Assembly: GCA_002529455.1 (NCBI GenBank)
Contig: NYMS01000053.1
Coordinates: 1 to 64,000, forward strand
Direction of reading: 5' to 3'
Length of the DNA: 64,000 bases
Origin: Glycomyces fuscus
GTDB lineage: Bacteria; Actinomycetota; Actinomycetes; Streptosporangiales; Streptosporangiaceae
The position numbers and the translations under genes are program-made. Under the pieces are notes generated by a model. It did not search any database. It saw nothing but the letters and a program-made list of their open reading frames with translations, and was not told the origin of the DNA. The stretch's first letter is position 1. Each line of letters opens with the position of its first letter. Below are positions 17,045 to 24,956 of this stretch, one piece after another.

Positions 17045-17587
17045 ATGTCCAGCGACCTGCTCATGCGCATCCACAGCGCCGAGTTCAGGGCCATGGCCGA
17101 GAGGGTCCTGCGGGCCACCGAGCTCACCTCGCGCCTGAACGTCCTGCCCTTCGAGGACGAGGCGGGCAGGGCGGAACTGTTCGAACAGATCCTCGGCGGG
17201 CCGCTGCCGAGGGGGGTCACGATCTATCCGCCCTTCTACACGGACCACGGCCTTAGCCTGGACCTCGCGGAGCGCGTGTTCATCAACCAGAACTGCACGT
17301 TCCTGGACTACGCCGGCATCCGGCTCGGCGAGCGCGTGATGGTCGGACCGAAGGCCACGTTCATCACCGTCGGCCACCCGGTCGACCCCGAGGACCGGCG
17401 GGGGTGGCTGAGCGGCGCTCCCATCGACGTGGCGGAGAACGTGTGGATCGGCGCCGGTGCCACGATCCTTCCCGGCGTCAGCATCGGCCGTGACGCCGTG
17501 GTCGCCGCCGGCGCGGTCGTGGCCGACGACGTTCCGCCCGCGAGCCTGGTGACCGGAGGCAAGGCGACCGTGCACCGGCGATGGTGA
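17045..17587 (+). CDS. Sugar O-acetyltransferase-like protein (left-handed beta-helix, maa/LacA family)
   Basis: 180 residues from ATG at 17045 with AAGGA upstream. The N-terminal helices (RVLRATELTSRLNVLPF) resemble the Mac domain of maltose/galactoside acetyltransferases. They are followed by hexapeptide repeats: VFINQNCTFLDYAGIRLG, then IDVAENVWIGAGATILPG and VSIGRDAVVAAGAVV. The His of FITVGHPVDPEDR corresponds to the catalytic His in this family, which acetylates a sugar or antibiotic hydroxyl with acetyl-CoA. The gene is alone between the two inverted repeats, with its own 215-base upstream region. The natural substrate is unknown. Confidence 0.88.
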   Translation: MSSDLLMRIHSAEFRAMAERVLRATELTSRLNVLPFEDEAGRAELFEQILGGPLPRGVTIYPPFYTDHGLSLDLAERVFINQNCTFLDYAGIRLGERVMVGPKATFITVGHPVDPEDRRGWLSGAPIDVAENVWIGAGATILPGVSIGRDAVVAAGAVVADDVPPASLVTGGKATVHRRW

Positions 17588-17771
17588 CGGCCTCTCCGGG
17601 CCCGCCCCGGCCCCCGGGCGGCGGGCGTCCCCCGACCACACGGCGTGTCCGGGCACCGGGGCCCCTGCCCGGCCGACCGGGCCTTCCGCCGGACGTGCGG
17701 ATCCCCTTCGGCGTCCCGGCCGGGGCCGGGGGCTGACGGCCGCGCCCCTTCTGGGGACACGGGAGGATTCG

Positions 17772-17870
17772 ATGTTTGTCCGCCGGGGGGCGGGTAGAGG
17801 TGTGGGTGTGCACCTGCGCGCCCCGCGGGCCAGGGGGGCGGCCTTGATCGGCCGTGCGGCCCCGGGATGA
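17772..17870 (+). CDS. Possible 32-codon leader ORF in repeat copy 2
   Basis: An ATG with GGGAGG at a five-base spacing opens a 32-codon frame (MFVRRGAGRGVGVHLRAPRA, then RGAALIGRAAPG). The ribosome site and the first 25 codons are duplicated in copy 1. Upstream of a hairpin and a gene, this looks like a leader peptide, but codon conservation cannot be tested from two copies, and G/C bias alone could keep the frame open. Confidence 0.35.
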   Translation: MFVRRGAGRGVGVHLRAPRARGAALIGRAAPG

Positions 17871-17972
17871 CACGGCGCGGGTGCGGGGCCGGGCGCTCAT
17901 GGGGGTGAGCGCGCACGGCCCGCGCCGGACCGGCGGTATCGGGGGATCCGCCAAGGTCCGGCGAGACGCGGA

Positions 17973-18005
17973 GGCCCCCGCGCGGCCGAGCGCCGCGCGG
18001 GGGCC
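17973..18005 (+). terminator. Hairpin inside repeat copy 2
   Basis: This is the same 13-bp GGCCCCCGCGCGG stem as in copy 1 with a 7-base loop, located 105 bases before the hydrolase start. It is a candidate intrinsic terminator or attenuator and has no T-run. Confidence 0.55.
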
Positions 18006-18109
18006 CTTCCCCATCCCGCCCGCCTTCCCGGTCCGTCCGCACCCGGTGCCCTCCGCGCCCGCCCGACGGCGCCGCTCGGACCGCGAGCGGTGCTTGGGAG
18101 GATGTGCGC

Positions 18110-18844
18110 ATGTATGTCCTCGAGACCGGTGACGCGCACGCTCCTCCCCTTCTGCTGCTGCACGGCGGCGGTGTCGCGGGGTGGATGTGGCGCCCGACGC
18201 TGGAGCGCCTCGGAAGCGCCGCGGCCCGCGTGATCGTCCCCGACCTCCCCGGCCACGGGCGCAGCGCGGACGAGGAGTACCGGTCGCACGAGGCGACCGT
18301 CCGGGCCCTGGCGGAGGTCCTGGAGGAACGCGCACCGCACGGCGCGCTGGTCGCCGGGTTCTCGCTGGGGGCGCAGCTGACGATCCTCCTCGCGGCGGCG
18401 CGGCCCGACCTGGTCACCGGTGCCGTCGTCGTGAGCGCCCAGGCCAGGCCGCTGCGTTTTCCACGCGCGGTCCTGGGACTGCTCGCCGCGACCGCGCCGC
18501 TCGCGCGGCGCCGGTGGTTCGCCAAGCTCCAGGCGGGGGAGCTGTTCGTTCCCGACGAGCTCCTGGAGGAGTACCTCCGCGACAGCGCGCGCGTCAGCCG
18601 CGGGACCCTGCTCGCCAGCGTCGGCGAGAACATCGGCTTCACCCTCCCCTCCGGCTGGTCCGACTTCGCGAACCCGGCGCTGGTGATGGTCGGGGAGCGC
18701 GAGCGCGGGCTCGTGCGCGACTCCGCCCGCGGCATCCGGGCCGCCCTCCCCGGCTGCCGGATGACCTCGGTTCCGGGGTGCGGCCACGGCATCCCCCTCC
18801 AGCGCCCGGACGTGCTCGCCCGGGTCCTGGCCGAGAGGGTGTGA
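18110..18844 (+). CDS. Alpha/beta-hydrolase
   Basis: 244 residues from ATG at 18110, seven bases after GGAGGA; the GTG at 18104 is too close to that site. The oxyanion turn is LLLHGGGVAGWMW, the nucleophile elbow AGFSLGAQL (Ser near 85), and the C-terminal His sits in PGCGHGIPL. The usual acid after the sixth strand falls in MVGERERGLVRD, so a Glu may replace Asp. It resembles small-ester or lactone hydrolases of the haloperoxidase-like group. Repeat copy 2 with its hairpin sits directly upstream. Confidence 0.87.
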   Translation: MYVLETGDAHAPPLLLLHGGGVAGWMWRPTLERLGSAAARVIVPDLPGHGRSADEEYRSHEATVRALAEVLEERAPHGALVAGFSLGAQLTILLAAARPDLVTGAVVVSAQARPLRFPRAVLGLLAATAPLARRRWFAKLQAGELFVPDELLEEYLRDSARVSRGTLLASVGENIGFTLPSGWSDFANPALVMVGERERGLVRDSARGIRAALPGCRMTSVPGCGHGIPLQRPDVLARVLAERV

Positions 18845-19207
18845 GCGGCCCGGCGGACCCCGCTGCGGGCCCGGGCGTACAGCGGGAACCGCTACGCGAC
18901 CGGGGGAGGACGGGCTCAGCCGCCGACCACCACCGCTTCCGGAGCCCCCGGCAGGACCGGGCCCCCGGTCCGCCCGTCACCGGCCCCCGCCGCCGTCACC
19001 GCGCCACGCCGCCGTTCGGGGGGTGCGGGACCGCGGGCGGACGATCCGTGAAGATGGCGCCGTGGACCACCCGGATCCCGTGGTCCGCTTCCAGGCGGCC
19101 GTGAGACCGCGACCCCGCCGCGGCGGGACGGCGCCCCCGGCGGTCCGCGGACCCCCCTCCCCGGCGCCGCCCGCGGGGGACCGCTTCCGGCACCGCAGGA
19201 ACGAGAG
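18845..19207. other. Intergenic stretch, 363 bp, no gene seen
   Basis: Frames are open here only because of base composition. No ribosome site with a coherent protein, no long hairpin and no repeat was found. It presumably contains the promoter of the BCCT transporter. Confidence 0.5.
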
Positions 19208-21349
19208 GTGAGATCGGTGGCCACCGACGGAGGACAGCACCGCCAGGACGGCGAGGCGGAACCGGAGACCCCCGAGGAGGCGGAGCGCGGGCGGAGCCGA
19301 CTCAAACCGGTCGTGTTCTTCGGTTCGTCCGCGCTGATCATCGCGCTCTCGCTCTGGGCGATCATCACGCCGTCGGGCGCCGCGAACACCATCGGCGCCG
19401 TCGTCGGGTGGATCTCCGAGGCGTTCGGCTGGTACTACTTCCTCGCCGCCACCCTGTACCTGGGGTTCGTGGTGTTCGTCGCGCTCTCCCGCTACGGCAC
19501 GATCAAGCTCGGACCGCAGCACTCCAGGCCGGACTACGGGGTGTTCGCGTGGGCGGCCATGCTGTTCGCGGCGGGGATCGGCATCGACCTGCTGTTCTTC
19601 TCCGTCTCCGGGCCGGTCTCCCACTACCTGGCGCCGCCCGAGGGCGACCCGCAGACCGTCGAGGCGGCCCGGCAGGCCGTGGTGTGGACGCTCTTCCACT
19701 ACGGGGTGACCGGGTGGGCGATGTACGCGCTGATGGGCATGGCCCTGGGCTACTTCTCGTTCCGCTACCACCTCCCCCTGGCGATCCGCTCGGCCCTGTA
19801 CCCGCTGATCGGCAGGCGCATCCACGGCCCGGTCGGTGACGCGGTCGACCTGGCGGCCGTCATCGGCACGATCTTCGGCATCTCCGTGTCGCTCGGCATC
19901 GGGGTCGTGCAGCTCAACTACGGGCTGAACTTCCTCTTCGGCGTTCCCGAGGGGGTGGCGGCGCAGATCGGGCTGATCGTGGTCGCCGTACTCGTGGCCA
20001 CGGTGTCGGCCGTGGCGGGCGTCGACCGGGGCATCAGGAGGCTGTCCGAGATCAACGTCGTGCTCGCCGTCGTCCTGATGCTGTACGTGCTGGTCTTCGA
20101 GAACCCCGTCCGGCTGCTCAACGCCCTCGTCCTCAACATCGGCGACTACATCAGCCGGTTCCCCTCCATGACGCTGAACACCTTCGCCTACGACCCGCCG
20201 ACCGACTGGCTCAACGCCTGGACGCTGTTCTTCTGGGCCTGGTGGATCGCCTGGGCGCCGTTCGTCGGGATGTTCCTCGCCAGGATCTCGCGCGGCCGCA
20301 CCATCCGGCAGTTCGTGGCGGCGACGCTGGTGGTGCCGCTCCTGTACACGCTGACCTTCCTGTCGGTCTTCGGCAACAGCGCGCTGAGCATCGTGCGCCA
20401 GGGCGGCCTCGCGTTCGGCGAGACCGCGATGAACCAGCCCGAGCAGGGCTTCTACACGCTGCTCACGCAGTACCCGGGCGTCCTGTTCAGCGCCGGGCTG
20501 GCGACCGTCGTCGGCCTGCTCCTCTACGTCACCTCCGCCGACTCCGGCGCGCTGGTGATGGGCAACCTCAGCTCCCACCTGCCGACGCCGCTCACCGACT
20601 CCTCCCCGTGGCTGCGGGTCTTCTGGGCGGCGGCGACCGGCCTGCTCACCCTCGCCATGCTCCTGGTCGGCGGAGTGGACACGCTGACCAACGCGACCAT
20701 CATCATGGGCCTGCCGTTCTCGTTCGTGATGTTCGTGATCATCTGGGGCCTGTACAAGGCGCTGCGGGTCGAGAAGTTCCGGTCGGAGGCGTTCCGGACC
20801 ACCCTGTCGTCGTCGCTGTCGGACCGGACCACGGTCGACCGCCGGGGGCCGGAACGCAACTGGCGGCAGCGGCTCACACGGGCGGTGAGCTTCCCCGGCA
20901 GGCGGGCGGCCGACAGGTTCGTCCGCGAGGTGTGCCGCCCCGCGTTCCGGGACGTGGCCGAGGCGCTGCGCGACCAGGGCGCGGAGGCGACGGTCCGCGA
21001 GGGGGCCGACGAGGAGTCCGGGATCCCGTACCTGGAGCTGAGGGCGCCGATGGGCACGGAGGAGGAGTTCAGCTACCGGCTGTGGCCGATCGAGGTCCCC
21101 ACCCCCGCGTTCGCGATGCGCTCGCTCGCCGAGCACGACACCTACGTGCGCTTCGAGGTCTACCTCACCGAGGGCAGCCAGGGCTACGACGTGATGGGCT
21201 ACACCAAGGAGCAGCTCATCGGGAACATCCTCGACGAGTACGAGCGGCACCTGGAGTTCCTGCGGCTGCACCGGGAGGCGTCCTCCCGCTCGGCCCTGCC
21301 CGACCACGGGCCTGGGACCGCCGACGTCCAGGACACCGAGGAGCGCTGA
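19208..21349 (+). CDS. betT: BCCT-family betaine/choline transporter
   Basis: 713 residues from GTG at 19208; GTG at 19217 is an alternative with GAGAGG ahead of it. Twelve hydrophobic helices follow a polar N terminus, starting KPVVFFGSSALIIALSLWAI. The family region is seen in GIGIDLLFFSVSGPVSHY and in the Trp-rich DWLNAWTLFFWAWWIAWAPF with VGMFLARISRGRTIRQF. These carriers import choline, glycine betaine or similar quaternary amines with Na+ or H+ for osmoprotection. A C-terminal cytosolic region of about 180 residues, as in BetT, probably senses osmotic state. No bet genes adjoin it. Confidence 0.93.
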   Translation: MRSVATDGGQHRQDGEAEPETPEEAERGRSRLKPVVFFGSSALIIALSLWAIITPSGAANTIGAVVGWISEAFGWYYFLAATLYLGFVVFVALSRYGTIKLGPQHSRPDYGVFAWAAMLFAAGIGIDLLFFSVSGPVSHYLAPPEGDPQTVEAARQAVVWTLFHYGVTGWAMYALMGMALGYFSFRYHLPLAIRSALYPLIGRRIHGPVGDAVDLAAVIGTIFGISVSLGIGVVQLNYGLNFLFGVPEGVAAQIGLIVVAVLVATVSAVAGVDRGIRRLSEINVVLAVVLMLYVLVFENPVRLLNALVLNIGDYISRFPSMTLNTFAYDPPTDWLNAWTLFFWAWWIAWAPFVGMFLARISRGRTIRQFVAATLVVPLLYTLTFLSVFGNSALSIVRQGGLAFGETAMNQPEQGFYTLLTQYPGVLFSAGLATVVGLLLYVTSADSGALVMGNLSSHLPTPLTDSSPWLRVFWAAATGLLTLAMLLVGGVDTLTNATIIMGLPFSFVMFVIIWGLYKALRVEKFRSEAFRTTLSSSLSDRTTVDRRGPERNWRQRLTRAVSFPGRRAADRFVREVCRPAFRDVAEALRDQGAEATVREGADEESGIPYLELRAPMGTEEEFSYRLWPIEVPTPAFAMRSLAEHDTYVRFEVYLTEGSQGYDVMGYTKEQLIGNILDEYERHLEFLRLHREASSRSALPDHGPGTADVQDTEER

Positions 21350-21418
21350 GCCCGCCGCACGCGTGCTCCACGCGGTGCGTGACGGCCGCGACGCGGTTCC
21401 GGAGCCGGTGCCGGGCCC

Positions 21419-21469
21419 GCCGTACGGCCGCCGTCGGAGCGGGACCCGCTCCGACGGCGGCCGTACGGC
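21419..21469. terminator. 25-bp perfect hairpin after the BCCT gene
   Basis: Arms of 25 bases, beginning GCCGTACGGCCGCC and ending GGCGGCCGTACGGC, are perfectly complementary with a single unpaired base at the centre. It begins 70 bases after the transporter stop codon and there is no T-run. Confidence 0.8.
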
Positions 21470-21620
21470 TGCGTGCGGGGGGCCGGGCACGCGGACGGGA
21501 GCGGCACCCGGGAGGCGTCCCGAATGTCGGGTCCCGCCCGTAGCCTCTCCGTGGATCCGCGGGCGCCGCCCCTCCGGCGCCCGGTCCGCCCGGTCCGCGA
21601 CCCCCCACACAGGAGCCCCC

Positions 21621-23741
21621 ATGCTGGAGAACCCGACGGCCCTCGTCTTCCTCACCGAATCGCGGCGGGCAGGGACGGGGGAGTGGAGGACCGGCCACCG
21701 GCTGACCGTCGGGTTCGAACCCGGAGGGGCCGTGCCGCTCGCCCAGCTCGGCTGGCGCGACCTCGACGGAGCCGAGGCCGTGGTCGGCTTCGACCCCGGC
21801 ATGACCACGTTCACCGGGACGCGGACCACCGCGGACGGCGCGTCCCACGCGTGGCGGGGCCGGCTGGAGCGGTCGCTCCCCGACCTTCCCGGCCACCGGT
21901 TCCGGGTCGCGGGAGGCGGGGGCGAGGAGGACCTGCGGCTGCTCATCGAGGACGGCGGGTCCCCGGCCGTGCGGGTCAGCTGGGCCGACCGGGCGGGCGG
22001 CGGCGGTGCGGTCACCCTGCGCACCATCGACCTGGAGGAGGCGGAGAACGCGGACGAGGTCACCGGCAGGGTGCGCGAGGTGCGGGCGGGCAACGAGCAC
22101 GCCGCGGCGGGCGAGGTGGCCGCCAACCTGCTCGACGCGCGGCAGACCAAGTGGCTGACCTGGCGCGACGCCGACTGGTTGCAGTTCACCCTGGACGAGC
22201 CCGTCAACGTCCGGCACTACACCCTGGTCTCGGCCAACGACTTCGCCGACCGCGACCCCCGCGACTGGGTGCTCAAGGGGTCGGCTGACGGCCGGACGTG
22301 GGTCACGCTCGACACCCGTTCCGACGAGATCTTCCCCGGCCGCCACCTCGCCCGGGACTTCCACCTCACCGGCGCCGCCGCGGAGGCGTCCTACCGGCAC
22401 CTGCGGCTGGAGATCACCGGCAACTGCGGCGGGCCCGAGATCCAGCTCGAACGGGTCCGGTTCTTCTCAGAGGAGCGCACCTACGAGGCGTTCGCCGGAC
22501 ACCGCTACGAGGCGGGGCGGGCCCCGGCCCCCTATGAGGGAGTCGCCTGGGACCTGGTGGCCGGGAAGCCGGCCACCGCCGGGCAGTGGCGCACCTACCT
22601 GGCCGAGTACAGCGCCGACATGCTGCGCGTCCTGGAGGGGGACGAGATCCCCCACGCCACCGAGGAGCAGCGCGCCGCCTCCTGGCTGGGCCACGAGGGC
22701 GCCGCCGAGGAGCGGATCGCGGGCCTGGAGGAGCGGCTCGGCACCCGGCTGCCGCCCAGCTACCGCTCCTTCCTCGCCGCCTCCGACGGCTGGACCAGCA
22801 TGGGCGCGTTCATGTACGAACTGCGCTCCACCCGCACGGTCGGCTGGCTGGGCGACCTCCGGGACGGGGCCGCGCCCGACGAGGGGTACCTGGAGCACGA
22901 GGACCTGGTCGGACCGGTGCTGCTGGTCTCCGGTGACGGCGACGCCCAGTACTGGCTGCTGGACGCGGGGGACGTCTCCCCCGACGGCGAGTGGGCCGCC
23001 TACGTGTGGGCGAGCTGGTACCCGGGGCTGGGCGGGCGCCACCGCTCCTTCGCCGACCTCGTCGCCGCCGAACGCGCCTCGTTCGAGGAACTGCTCGGGG
23101 CGGAGGGGCGCCCGGTGCGCCCGGAGGGCGCCGAGGAGCTCCTGGCCCGGGGGCGCCGGGCCGCGCTGCGCGGCCGGGTGGACGACGCGATGGACGCCTT
23201 CCGGCGGGCCGAGGAGAAGGGGTCCGGCGCGGCCGCCTACCTGAGGGTGGTCCTCGCGGCCTTCCTCGACGTCCGCGGGACCCACCACAGGCTGCGCGGC
23301 CTGCTGCACCGCCCCCACGTGGCGGCCGAGGTCGGCACCGAGCAGATCGGCGCCGAGGCGGTCCCGCTCCTCCTGCGCGGCGCCGGCCTGGACGCACACG
23401 GCGGCGCGGCCCACGCGGTCCGCGCACTGGACGGGATCCTGCCCGGCCCCGGGGTGCCGTCGGAGGAGGGGGAGCGGAGGGCCTGGCTCGCCGAGCACCG
23501 GGTGCCGGAGCCGCCCGCCTTCGAGCGCGCCCTGGACACGGCCCGCGGGCTGGCGGCCAGCGGCGCCGCCGACGAGGCCTGGGCCGTCATCGAGGAGGCC
23601 CTCCCCGGGTGGTACCCGGTGTCGCCGAACCGGATCGCCCCGGTGGTGCTGCTCACCGACGCCGCCCTGCGCCCGGTGGTCACCCCCGGACGGGCCCGCG
23701 AGGTCGTGTTCACCCCGAGGGGAGGCCACGCCTCCGCCTGA
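21621..23741 (+). CDS. F5/8-type C (discoidin-like) domain protein with SUKH/SMI1-KNR4 domain
   Basis: 706 residues from ATG at 21621, with AGGAG ten bases upstream. Residues 130-285 form a galactose-binding-like sandwich (WLTWRDADWLQFTLDEP, then HYTLVSANDF and WVLKGSADGRTWVTLD). Residues about 355-500 carry an SMI1/KNR4 (SUKH) module (RIAGLEERLGTRLPPSYRSF, then LAASDGWTSMG and YWLLDAGDV). The last 200 residues are helical, with TPR-like Ala-rich repeats. No signal peptide is seen, so the protein is cytosolic. SUKH modules are known as immunity proteins of bacterial toxins and as scaffold proteins. The combination suggests recognition of a sugar or partner protein rather than enzymatic activity. 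Confidence 0.78.
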   Translation: MLENPTALVFLTESRRAGTGEWRTGHRLTVGFEPGGAVPLAQLGWRDLDGAEAVVGFDPGMTTFTGTRTTADGASHAWRGRLERSLPDLPGHRFRVAGGGGEEDLRLLIEDGGSPAVRVSWADRAGGGGAVTLRTIDLEEAENADEVTGRVREVRAGNEHAAAGEVAANLLDARQTKWLTWRDADWLQFTLDEPVNVRHYTLVSANDFADRDPRDWVLKGSADGRTWVTLDTRSDEIFPGRHLARDFHLTGAAAEASYRHLRLEITGNCGGPEIQLERVRFFSEERTYEAFAGHRYEAGRAPAPYEGVAWDLVAGKPATAGQWRTYLAEYSADMLRVLEGDEIPHATEEQRAASWLGHEGAAEERIAGLEERLGTRLPPSYRSFLAASDGWTSMGAFMYELRSTRTVGWLGDLRDGAAPDEGYLEHEDLVGPVLLVSGDGDAQYWLLDAGDVSPDGEWAAYVWASWYPGLGGRHRSFADLVAAERASFEELLGAEGRPVRPEGAEELLARGRRAALRGRVDDAMDAFRRAEEKGSGAAAYLRVVLAAFLDVRGTHHRLRGLLHRPHVAAEVGTEQIGAEAVPLLLRGAGLDAHGGAAHAVRALDGILPGPGVPSEEGERRAWLAEHRVPEPPAFERALDTARGLAASGAADEAWAVIEEALPGWYPVSPNRIAPVVLLTDAALRPVVTPGRAREVVFTPRGGHASA

Positions 23742-24011
23742 GGGCGGGGGGAGGGCCCCGGCGGGTCCGCGGCCCTCCGACCCCGGCCCGTCGCGGCCCT
23801 CCGGCGGCGGTCGTCGTGGTGCGGCCGATAACGCCTGGCCGGAAGGCTGTGGACGGCAGGGCCGATTCCGGTGCGCCGATGTGCCGGACCCTCCCGTATC
23901 GCCCCGGTGTGCCCCGTGCCCCCCAGCGGGACGGACCGCCCGAGGGTTACCTTTGCTCACTGTGCGGAATCAATGCGTCACCATCCGTACCCGAGTACGA
24001 AGGGGGCTCGC

Positions 24012-24653
24012 GTGCGCGCCACCGTGGGCATCGCCGCCGCCGTCCTGATCGCCGCCGCCCCGGTGCCGGTCACCGCGCGCGCGGCCGAGGCGGTCCCGCT
24101 CGCCGTCGCCGTCGCCGCGCTCCCCGTCACCGACGAGGACGGGCGGGGCTACGACCGCTCCCTGTTCCCGCACTGGGTGGACGCCGACCGCGACGGCTGC
24201 AACACCCGCGCCGAGGTCCTGGTGGAGGAGGCCGTCCGCATGCCCGAGGTCGGGCCGGGGTGCCGCCTGGGCGGCGGGGAGTGGGAGTCCTACTACGACG
24301 GCCGCACCCACACCGAGGTCCGCGGCCTGGACGTCGACCACGTCGTCCCGCTGGCCGAGGCCTGGGAGTCGGGGGCCTCGGAGTGGACCACCGACCGGCG
24401 CCGCGACTACGCCAACGACCTGGGCGAACCGGTCGCGCTGGTGGCGGTCACCGCCTCGGAGAACCGTTCCAAGGCCGACCAGGACCCCTCGCAGTGGCTC
24501 CCGCCGTCCCCGGAGGCGCTCTGCCGCTACGTCACCGGGTGGGCCACGGTGAAGGTCCGCTGGGGCCTGACGGTGGACCCGGCCGAGCACGACGCGCTCG
24601 TCCGGCTCGCCGCGGACTGCCCCGGGGCCGTGGTCGGGGCCGAGGCGGCCTGA
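24012..24653 (+). CDS. Secreted HNH-type nuclease (DUF1524-like)
   Basis: 213 residues from GTG at 24012, following AAGGGGG. A signal peptide is evident (basic start, AAAVLIAAAPVPV core, cleavage near ARAAEA). The catalytic region reads GLDVDHVVPLAEAWESGA, then RRDYANDL and SENRSKADQDPSQW, the D-H-x-x-P ... N-R-x-K pattern of DUF1524/HNH nucleases secreted by actinomycetes. A Cys pair (DGCNTR and GPGCRLG) probably forms a disulfide. Likely role: extracellular degradation of DNA or RNA for nutrients or competition. It is monocistronic, and no immunity gene is recognised beside it. Confidence 0.88.
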   Translation: MRATVGIAAAVLIAAAPVPVTARAAEAVPLAVAVAALPVTDEDGRGYDRSLFPHWVDADRDGCNTRAEVLVEEAVRMPEVGPGCRLGGGEWESYYDGRTHTEVRGLDVDHVVPLAEAWESGASEWTTDRRRDYANDLGEPVALVAVTASENRSKADQDPSQWLPPSPEALCRYVTGWATVKVRWGLTVDPAEHDALVRLAADCPGAVVGAEAA

Positions 24654-24773
24654 CCGGCCGGAGGCGGGGGCGGTCCGCGCGGGGTCCGGGCGGGACCCGC
24701 CGGGCGGGGCGCGGCCGGGGCGGTGGAAGCTGGCTGGCCAGGTGGCGCGCGGGGCGCGTTCATCGCGGGGTGT

Positions 24774-24801
24774 GGTAGCTCACCGTGATACACACGCTAC
24801 C
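24774..24801. promoter_or_regulatory. Spaced inverted repeat upstream of the polyketide operon
   Basis: GGTAGC and GCTACC are separated by 16 bases containing the AT-rich GTGATACACA, about 60-90 bases upstream of the first ORF of the operon. The base composition dip and position suggest promoter and operator elements. No sigma class can be named. Confidence 0.3.
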
Positions 24802-24860
24802 GAACGTGAATGAGTGAGCCGCGTTCTCTCATCCCTCAAACCATGTGGAGGAAGCACCGC

Positions 24861-24956
24861 ATGACCCTGCCCTGTCACAACCCCGCGGTGGGCGCGCAAG
24901 CGGCCCCCGCCCTGTACCTGAGCCGGGCCCGCGACCTCCCAGGGGAGGCGCTGTGA
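24861..24956 (+). CDS. 31-codon ORF translationally coupled to KS-alpha
   Basis: ATG at 24861 follows GGAGGAAGCACCGC, the strongest ribosome site in the operon. The 31 codons (starting MTLPCHNPAVGAQAAP, ending RDLPGEAL) stop in TGA overlapping the KS-alpha GTG (GTGA). I do not recognise the peptide. It could be a leader that delivers ribosomes to KS-alpha, or the remnant of a larger upstream gene. The overlap makes it likely to be translated. Confidence 0.55.
   Translation: MTLPCHNPAVGAQAAPALYLSRARDLPGEAL

Larger units (their letters stand above)
17760..18021 (+). repeat. Long inverted repeat, copy 2 (about 262 bp)
   Basis: This is the plus-strand counterpart of 16599-16829. It starts CGGGAGGATTCGATG with ATG at 17772. 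Here the frame MFVRRGAGRGVGVHL ends after 32 codons (17772-17870), because a 31-bp segment absent from copy 1 supplies an in-frame TGA. Sequence identity resumes after that segment, through GCGCACGGCCCGCGCC and the hairpin at 17973-18005. The alpha/beta hydrolase gene starts about 90 bases after the repeat. No transposase or target duplication was found around either copy. Confidence 0.9.

Noticed and set aside
18977..22207. A 1076-codon minus-strand frame over the BCCT gene
   Set aside because: His/Arg/Gly/Glu-rich composition without any motif; the plus-strand frame encodes a clear twelve-helix transporter.
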